Notes under the pieces: model-generated
Databases searched by the model: none
Seen by the model: only the letters and a program-made list of their open reading frames with translations
Told to the model about the DNA's origin: nothing
Assembly: GCF_963678635.1 (NCBI RefSeq)
Contig: NC_087070.1
Coordinates: forward strand, 40,677,831 to 40,741,830
DNA length: 64,000 nucleotides
Reading direction: 5' to 3'
From: Symsagittifera roscoffensis
Taxonomy: Eukaryota > Xenacoelomorpha > Acoela > Convolutidae
Shown: piece by piece, positions 57,240 through 64,000 of the stretch
Layout of the letters: each line of letters opens with the position of its first letter
Numbering within the stretch: the stretch's first letter is position 1
Translations under genes and position numbers: made by a program

Positions 57240-58202
57240 ACTATAGTACGACACCAAACGTTGTCGTCGAACTCGCTCCTCCTTCTTCTTTGGTAACTTC
57301 CCCGATTGTGCTTGGCCGCTTAAATTAGGGACGCTTCCCCCTTTTCCGATGCCACTGTCTTGAATTTCGCTATCAACTCCTTTGGACGGTTTCGCGCCGC
57401 CTCCGCCGGATGTTTCCGCATCGCCCTCTGTGTTTTCTGGCGCCAGCGGCGCACTCGAAGTATCGCCTTGACTAGGTCCAGCTCTTAGTTCGTCCCTCTT
57501 TTCCTGTTGATTAGCATATCGCGATATCCGCAATGGCTCGTACTCCGAATCCGAATCTGCCTCGTCCTCATAATCCCAATTTTGCGACTTCGATCGTGTC
57601 CCAGCTTCAATAGTTTTTCTTGCATTTACCCCCGCAGCCTGCTCTTTCTGGGCTCGTTTGAGATCAGCCCTATGCTTAACCGCGACCATCGTTGGAGGCT
57701 TATGTCTTACTGTTTCCGAAGTCTTCGGCGCATTTGAACTGAGCGTTTTTCCCGCGACTCCACTTTTCCTTTTATTGGAATCCTTGATGCGCTGAAACAA
57801 GAACTCCGTCCGCTTGGTTGGTCGATTTGACGTTTGGGCATCTGCGTTCCGCGTCTTCACTCCCACGGAGTGTTTCGGGCCAACCGCCGGAGCTGAGTTC
57901 CGATCGGCCACCGAAACCAACTGAACCTGTGCCAATTTCCTGGGAAGATTTATGTGCTCCACGTCATAATCTACATCCGATCGTTCCCCCCAATCAATAT
58001 CCATTGGTTGCGGAAATTTTATCGCTCGCGGGTCTGTAGAATTGAAATGTTTCTGCCAATCATCTAAGTCGTCTTCCAATTCTACAGCGCTTCCAACTGG
58101 CTGTATATTGTGCACTCCCTGCTCCGATGGAGCTTGGACCAACATCAATCCCAGTTCAGGCATCAAGGCCAATAATAGATGGTCTGCAGCCTCCGATGAC
58201 AT
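57219..58202 (-). pseudogene. C-terminal ORF of the gag-only element, 327 codons
   Basis: A hydrophilic, disordered-looking protein with acidic (WDYEDEADSDSEYEPL), Gly-rich (AETSGGGGAKPSKG) and basic (PKKKEERVRRQRL) parts. The basic end suggests nucleic-acid binding or nuclear targeting. No enzyme motif was seen. It belongs to the gag-only element and ends inside the terminal repeat. The family is unrecognised. Confidence 0.5.
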
Positions 58203-58455
58203 TGATAGACGCAGTGGTTGTCCATTCGTTGGATTGTAGTGTAACCAGCATTTTCCCCAGAAACTTCAGCGGATTGATCCCGTAATCTCGAAACTGATCA
58301 TCTTTTGGATCCAACTGCTGCAGAAGAACATTACATTCCCCCAAGGTACGTCTCAATTCCCCTATGGTAAAGATAGATGTCGGCGAGCTACTATCAATCC
58401 AGGCTTGAGTTGCCTGACCGTTTATCCGTAAGGCCAGCTTTGCCCCCGCGACTTT

Positions 58456-59523
58456 CTATTCTTCCTCTTTCTTGGACGCGCTCTCCTCTGGATCATCTTG
58501 AATGAGTCCACCGTCGGTGCCGTCTTCATTTATCATTCCCACGCGTCCCCTATTTGCCGATCTATGTCCGCGGCACATGCCCGGTTTTTCGGCAAAAATT
58601 GCACGCAGAATTTCTCGCTGGAGACTTTGCAATATGTTCCGGAGTAAAACCACTATGATCACAGTTGAAACACTTGCGATCCGCTCCTCCGCGACCACGA
58701 TTGACTCCTCTGCCGAATCCACGTCCCACTCGTTGAAACGTTGATTGCCTCCTCTGCTCGTTGATTGCCTCCTCTGCCGAAGCCACGTCCGCCTCTGATG
58801 GCAATTATCGGCTCCGTTTTTATCTGCAACGCCCCCGCTGGTGCCGCCGTAAGACCACCTCCAGTGACCTTATACGTTTTGGCGTATTTGTCCCTCCGCT
58901 CGTATGACAAAGCAATTCGGTAGACCTCGTCTGGGGTTTTAGTTGAACGACAGAGTTCCGTTTGTGCCTCTTTATTTGACATGTTGACTATAAATACGTC
59001 ACGCAAAATGCGTCGCTCTAGCGCTCCTAACGCACATCTAGCAGCTAATCCACTCCATACTGAATGAAATTTTTCCAACGTTTCCCCTTCACGTTGTTTC
59101 CTAGATAGTAATTTATACGTCTCGAAGGTTTCATTTCTCTACTTCTTGAAAACACTTTCAAATTCATCCAACACTCGAGGATATCGTGTCGCCGCCAGAT
59201 CCAAATGGGGTTTCCGATTGTGTAATTCGTTCTGTCCTCGTTTCCCCAAACACAGGTAGAGATTAGAAATTAGAGTCTGTTCCGCTTCCAAAAGGTTTTT
59301 CTCATTCACTTCCTCCGGTAGAGCCGCAATTTGCGTTGCGTTTAACGTCCGATCGAAATATAATGCTGTCGGATTGAATGAATGTTTTGCTATTACTCCC
59401 TAGGTAAAGCGAGTAATCCAATGCTCCCACAGCATCGGTGCTTCCGTGCATTTACTAGGCCATAACGCCGTAATTCCAAGTGGTTTTTTTTCTGCTCCCG
59501 CGCCTTGTCCTGCTTGCTGCGCC
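58456..59523 (-). pseudogene. Gag region with zinc knuckles, gag-only element
   Basis: On the minus strand a Gag capsid-like region (LEKFHSVWSGLAARCALG ... LSYERRDKYAKTY) is followed by an Arg/Gly-rich segment (RGGRGFGRGGNQR). Two zinc-knuckle-like motifs come next (KCFNCDHSG and CNFCRKTGH). This layout is that of Ty3/gypsy-type or LINE-like Gag. The start ATG (minus strand, at 59,525) overlaps the putative primer site. It is a fossil element. Confidence 0.65.
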
Positions 59524-59524
59524 A

Positions 59525-59667
59525 TGTGAAAAACGCAGAATTCGATACCGTAAATTTCACTGTATAGAATAACTGAACTTTAGATTCAAAGGTTGAGCAA
59601 CTGATTTAGATCACAAGAGTACGTAACCACCACTGGCAGGTACTAATTAAACTGCACCAAGGACTTG
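59525..59667 (-). repeat. Terminal direct repeat, upstream copy
   Basis: Almost identical to 57,098-57,239. Confidence 0.8.
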
Positions 59668-61821
59668 GCCAGTACCGATGGTGCCAAAGCAACACAAAAT
59701 ATTTACTGAATAAACTGGTAATTTATATAACAGTCGTCAACCACATTCAAATGCAATCCCGAACAAACATTGTGAAAATCAATTTTTTTGTGCTTTTTGT
59801 TCGAAGTGCTTTTTTTTATACATAAATAGTTTTCAAAATTAATAAACTCATGCTTGTGGAGGACATTTTACGGTAGATCACTTATGGGGGGAGATTGTAT
59901 GATTGATCCTAAAATTTCTAAAGTAAAAAAAATGTATACTGGGAGTGATAAAAAATTTTTTTTCCTAACAATCAGTCCATATTTTAGTAAACGTAAGCCA
60001 TTTTAAAATTTTATTCAGCAAGATGAAATTGTATCTGCAGTTTGGAGAACAGTTTAACTTTTTCCAATTCATATAACCTCGAAAAAAAAATAGACCAGAT
60101 TTAAGAAAACGTACTTCCATTCTTAATTTCAGATTCACTAATCACAGTGAAAGCAGCACAGGTTGTAGAAACTATAGTTATCATTTCAAATAAAAATCAG
60201 ATCAAAATGAAAAAAATCAAATCAGTTGAAAACAATTTTAATTATATACTCTAGCTAAGCATTTAAGCCCGCTAATATTTGTTCTTTTTGACGGATTATA
60301 AAAAGAGAAACATGTGGTAAAAATTGACATAAAAAAGAAGAATCTCCACAAAGTTAATGGCTTTTTCCTATGAATTGGCCTAGTTAGATAAAAATTTTTG
60401 ACGCTGTCTCAATTTTGTTTATTTTTTGAAATGCAAACTACGATCAGTGGACTGTAATTGTTATAACATACAGAAGCTCCCCACAACTAGCTTTTCTTGT
60501 GGTCATTAAAATCGAGTGACTTTTGAAATCCAGACTGCACTATAGTTCCTTCAATCGGATTTATCATACGAATATCTTTTATGAACATCACTAGCAGAGA
60601 AGCTTACACTAGAACCAACCAGTTCGAATCAAGGCAACTTGAAGCAGCTTCAAATGGGGTCGTAAAGAACAAGGGCGCAGGGTGAACTTTTTTCCTAATT
60701 CCACTAACTCTAAAAACTCATTGAGCGTCGAATGTGACGAATTATCAAAACTCCGAACTCAGTTTCTGAAGAACTATTCAAATTTTAGAATGTTTTTCTC
60801 ATTTTTCAGACAATTTGGTCTGAAGATGTTTGAGTTTTCAGATTAAATTAGAAAACTCGATCAAAGGCTGAACTCCAAGTTTTATTCTTCTAGGACTTTA
60901 ACGTTCCCAAAACAAAAACCAACATTCCTTCTTGCAGTTTGTTATTTTTTTATCATTTATAAAAACAAAAACAGAAAAAAAATCATTGAAGAAACCTAAA
61001 CAAAGTAAGTTTTTCATCGAAAAGTTAATTTCTAACTTTGTTCATTTTTTTACTTCAATTGATTTTCTTGTCTTAAAATTCAGAACGTTTTCAACATGTT
61101 TCTTAAAGATCATACATCAACTGAAATCGAAGTTATGACAAAATTGATATGATTGTTTCGATAACAGCTGAGTTTGATTCAATTGGAAAAAAACCTGAAA
61201 AATGCTAATAAATATGCATGGAACATAACTGTCAGTTGCATCCCATAAATAAAAGATGATTTTGAACAAAAAATCAAAATTATTTCATCTAAACACATGT
61301 AAGGATCAAAAGAAACAATTTGAACCAGTTTAAAAAAAATGAACCCAAGAAAAAATTGGGAACCTTCGCAGAAGGGCCTCGTTGAGCAAATCTCTACTGT
61401 TTTGATAATTTTGCACAAGATGTCATATACAGCCCTGAAAAATGTCTTCTTAATTCTTATGAAAAAGCCAAAAATTAAACAACAAATCGTTTAAAAATTA
61501 AGAAAATCAGGTTTCTGTCCACTTTTTAAATCTTTGGATGTCGCTCCGACTCACCCCATAACTTACGTCTAGAACACTTCAGCTTATTTTCTAACACTAT
61601 GTGCAGGTTATATCGCAGATCTCCAAAAGATTAAATTAATATGACAGTACCTATAATGATAATCCACTCACAATGTATGTTTGAGGGTTTGCTGTAAAGA
61701 AAAAGTTTTAAACATTCCCATATGATTGTAATAAAAAGTCTAGAAACTCTAACTTTAACCATCGGTGATCCGGTACTGCAAAACTAATTACAGGTACGTC
61801 GTTGAACACGGATGGCACAGA
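59668..61821. other. AT-rich intergenic DNA
   Basis: No gene is supported. One inverted copy of the GGATCA...CTCCCCCCA motif lies near 59,870-59,920, facing the one near 56,950 across the gag-only element. Confidence 0.5.
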
Positions 61822-62021
61822 NNNNNNNNNNNNNNNNNNNNNNNNNNNNNNNNNNNNNNNNNNNNNNNNNNNNNNNNNNNNNNNNNNNNNNNNNNNNNNN
61901 NNNNNNNNNNNNNNNNNNNNNNNNNNNNNNNNNNNNNNNNNNNNNNNNNNNNNNNNNNNNNNNNNNNNNNNNNNNNNNNNNNNNNNNNNNNNNNNNNNNN
62001 NNNNNNNNNNNNNNNNNNNNN
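61822..62021. other. Assembly gap (200 N)
   Basis: Exactly 200 N bases, a typical fixed-length scaffold gap. ORFs drawn through it are artefacts. Confidence 1.
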
Positions 62022-63565
62022 GCAATCACTCTCGCTCAAGCATTCTTTTTAATTTTCACAAAATTTTAGATTTTCAGACCAAATAAAATCAATAAACTTC
62101 GCCAAATCCTACAGATCGATTGAATTATAAGTGAATGCGTCAAGCCAGGCAGCAAACATTTGTTGCTGTCAAAAATGCAGATTATCATGACATTTCGACA
62201 ACGGAGGTTTTGTTAGATGCATCACATCAATGGATTGCACCTCCGTGAAAATCGATGAAAATCTCGATACGGAGTCCAAATCCAAATAGAGCCTCAAATC
62301 GATATACCAAAATCACCACTCGTAGCAATTCAAGATCGTCGTCGTCAAAAGGTCAGCCTTAAATCAAATGCGTAGTGTTGCTTCGCATCTGAGAACTAAG
62401 ATTGAATCCTATTTTAGGGTATTTGGAAGTAGAAATGGTTAAACTCATTCAATTACTGTTTCTGATCCCAAGTAAGATTTATAGTCCGGGGGCGGAGGAA
62501 AAATGGACGTTTTAATGAAGAATTATCACTTGGCTGGGGAGAAATTACGACCGGCATTCATCTGGGATCGCTTAAAGATGTCTTATTTGTTTCTCTCTTT
62601 TTTCAGGCGGGCTATTCTCGGGACAGAAAGACGGAAAGAAAGAAAGCTCTCAACCAATCAATATCCTTCAAACTCACCAAAACTGACTGATTCGCAGGCT
62701 TATTTCTAAGGGAGTTTTTGATATCTGAAACGTTCAGTCATTTTTGGTTTTTTCTGCCAAGAGTGATTCCCCTTTTTTGTTCAGAACACTTAAAGCGCTT
62801 ACGTCATGTATATTTGACCCCAGTTCATAATTGTACCTTTAATTCTTCTTGTATTTTTTTTAGTTGTTCCTTATTGTCATTTTAAGGTATTTTTTCCGAT
62901 GTTTTAGCCTCTTTTAAGCATACAGGCTCATCGGTTTTTCTTTCGCAATGTGAATTCTGAAATAATTGAAGATCTGATTCAATTTCTGTCATGAGTGAAA
63001 AATATTGTCTCAAAAATGAACGCAATTTTAAAAATATATACAGTTGATGGCCGGCTGATTGACTTTATGAGGGTAAAAGATAGCTTTAAAAATTTATAAT
63101 TTCCTTGAGTCTAACAACTGCATTATAGTTTAAAATAACTAACAACAAATTCATTTTACACGATAATTAGAGGCAAGTTTTATACGCGCTTTACATGAGA
63201 AAAAATTAAACGAAAAAACTATGATAACTTAAAGACTCTTTAATCAAAATAACCTTTATAATTCATAAGATAGTTCGAAGTTTTGAGTTAAAAATTGAAC
63301 TATCGTCCATTTTTAACTTTCGTTTACAGACAAGACAGGTTTCATGCATATTGCTGAATAAGCACTCGTGAAATAAATGGATCTCTAAAATAATTCCCTA
63401 TCCCAATTTCTCAACCCTTGAATCAGTTCTTAATAGGCGTGCATATTCGTTTAATAAGTACACAGCATAGTAGGGGGGATTGTTAAAAAGATCCGATTAT
63501 TTTTGACAGTTATTTGAGATTTTGTACATGAATAACTTGAGACAATTAATTCTGGGCTTAATTCA
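62022..63565. other. Intergenic DNA before the channel gene
   Basis: Mostly AT-rich. No supported gene. The 3' UTR of the minus-strand channel gene should occupy the right part. A GATCTTTTTAACAATCCCCCC motif (minus) lies near 63,480. Confidence 0.45.
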
Positions 63566-63976
63566 TTAACCGGGCAAGAATGCCTTGAATTTAGCAAACA
63601 CGTCATATCGCCCTGATAGTTGTATGTTAAGTGAGAAGAAAATAATGTTCCACACTATAAACGTGGACGGGAAACACAACTTGCTCAAGTGGTCAATATT
63701 GTACTTCTGTTTTGGGGGAGGGGCTTTCTTGGTGAGCGAACGCGTTGAAGCGGTGAGGGGGGACTTTGTAATCCCATGTGAACAACTAGGAACCCCAATA
63801 TGCTGGCTGCTGGTGGGGTTGTTGGGTCCCCCCGATTTACTGCAACAGGTGCCCTGGGACCCGCGAGAGTGCATCGGGACGCGAAGGGTAGTGCCGTCGG
63901 AAAGCACCACGGCGTTTCCGTTCGAGAGAAGTGGCGAGTGGTCGGCATTGAAGTTGTTTTGACGTCCAAGTGGAGC
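63566..63976 (-). CDS. Last coding exon of a Cys-loop (pentameric) ligand-gated ion channel
   Basis: On the minus strand an acceptor (TTTGATGTTTTCAG, AG at 63,978-63,977) opens an exon of 137 codons including the stop. The first 90 residues or so are Ser/Pro/Lys/Asn-rich, as in the variable M3-M4 cytoplasmic loop. Then KYNIDHLSKLCFPSTFIVWN leads into a hydrophobic helix. This matches the pre-M4/M4 signature of GABA-A/glycine-type receptors (I-D-x-x-S-R-x-x-F-P-x-x-F-x-x-F-N). The rest of the gene lies beyond the right edge. GC content is higher than the surroundings. The subunit type cannot be told from M4 alone. The plus-strand ORF over it is a shadow. Confidence 0.65.
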   Translation of the reverse strand, partial: APLGRQNNFNADHSPLLSNGNAVVLSDGTTLRVPMHSRGSQGTCCSKSGGPNNPTSSQHIGVPSCSHGITKSPLTASTRSLTKKAPPPKQKYNIDHLSKLCFPSTFIVWNIIFFSLNIQLSGRYDVFAKFKAFLPG

Positions 63977-64000
63977 CTGAAAACATCAAACGAATACTCA

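Larger units (their letters stand above)
57098..59667 (-). mobile_element. Gag-only LTR-type element (non-autonomous), minus strand
   Basis: Direct repeats of about 143 bp (57,098-57,239 and 59,525-59,667) bound a gag coding region. The repeats differ by one substitution and one indel by eye, so the insertion is young. On the minus strand, TGGCGCAGCAAGCAGG directly after the upstream repeat looks like a primer-binding site. No RT, RNase H or integrase is present. The body is nearly open with only a few interruptions. The repeats lack the usual TG at their start, so the LTR class is uncertain. Confidence 0.7.

Noticed and set aside
61708-62086. ORFs crossing the N gap
   Set aside because: They are made of unknown residues.
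63585-63962. Plus-strand 125-codon ORF at the right edge
   Set aside because: Shadow of the minus-strand Cys-loop receptor exon, which has the family signature and an acceptor site.

Overview
The window is animal (metazoan) nuclear DNA. It is AT-rich, with GT-AG introns, an intron-split BCCT transporter, the last exon of a Cys-loop receptor and a decayed RING/B-box/MATH gene. A 200-base run of N marks a scaffold gap. I cannot name the species. An invertebrate (a tunicate-like or other marine animal) fits a eukaryotic BCCT gene plus Cys-loop receptors, but that is a guess.

The left half (1 to about 36.3 kb) is almost entirely retroelement sequence. From 1 to 2.5 kb it is a mosaic of LTR pieces in both orientations. 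A Ty3/gypsy-type element cut off at its 3' side follows (LTR 1,879-2,794, remnants to about 8,904). Next is a 1.8-kb host-like island with a TRIM37-like pseudogene on the minus strand. Then comes a very large relative with both LTRs (10,811-11,453 and 32,154-33,018), about 22 kb long. Its leader holds a G-rich tract and a large CTTGGGACAGT minisatellite. Gag and pol remnants (zinc knuckles, protease, RT, RNase H, integrase) are followed by about 10 kb of extra plus-strand ORFs, including an SGNH/GDSL-hydrolase-like region. Both gypsy copies are broken. They share the same sequence upstream of the LTR, so they look like products of one segmental duplication rather than two insertions. From 33.0 to 36.3 kb there are older inverted LTR pieces, a foldback and a relic of the same leader.

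The middle (36.3-43 kb) is AT-rich intergenic DNA with a long hairpin (about 38.55-38.94 kb), degenerate tandem repeats and dispersed repeats. A six-exon BCCT-family transporter gene (43,070-49,192, plus strand) follows. Its reading frame is continuous across all predicted splice sites for 862 codons, and its 3' coding end overlaps tRNA-SINE-like sequence.

The right half (49-64 kb) is mostly gene-poor. It contains a low-complexity CTGCCTTGC block, a Tc1/mariner-type MITE with a TA target duplication, and a young gag-only element with 143-bp terminal direct repeats (minus strand). After the N gap, the last coding exon of a pentameric ligand-gated ion channel lies on the minus strand and runs off the right edge through an upstream intron. 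No tRNA, rRNA or CRISPR array was found. The host genes do not form an operon or pathway, and the shared theme of the window is repeat invasion between single genes.
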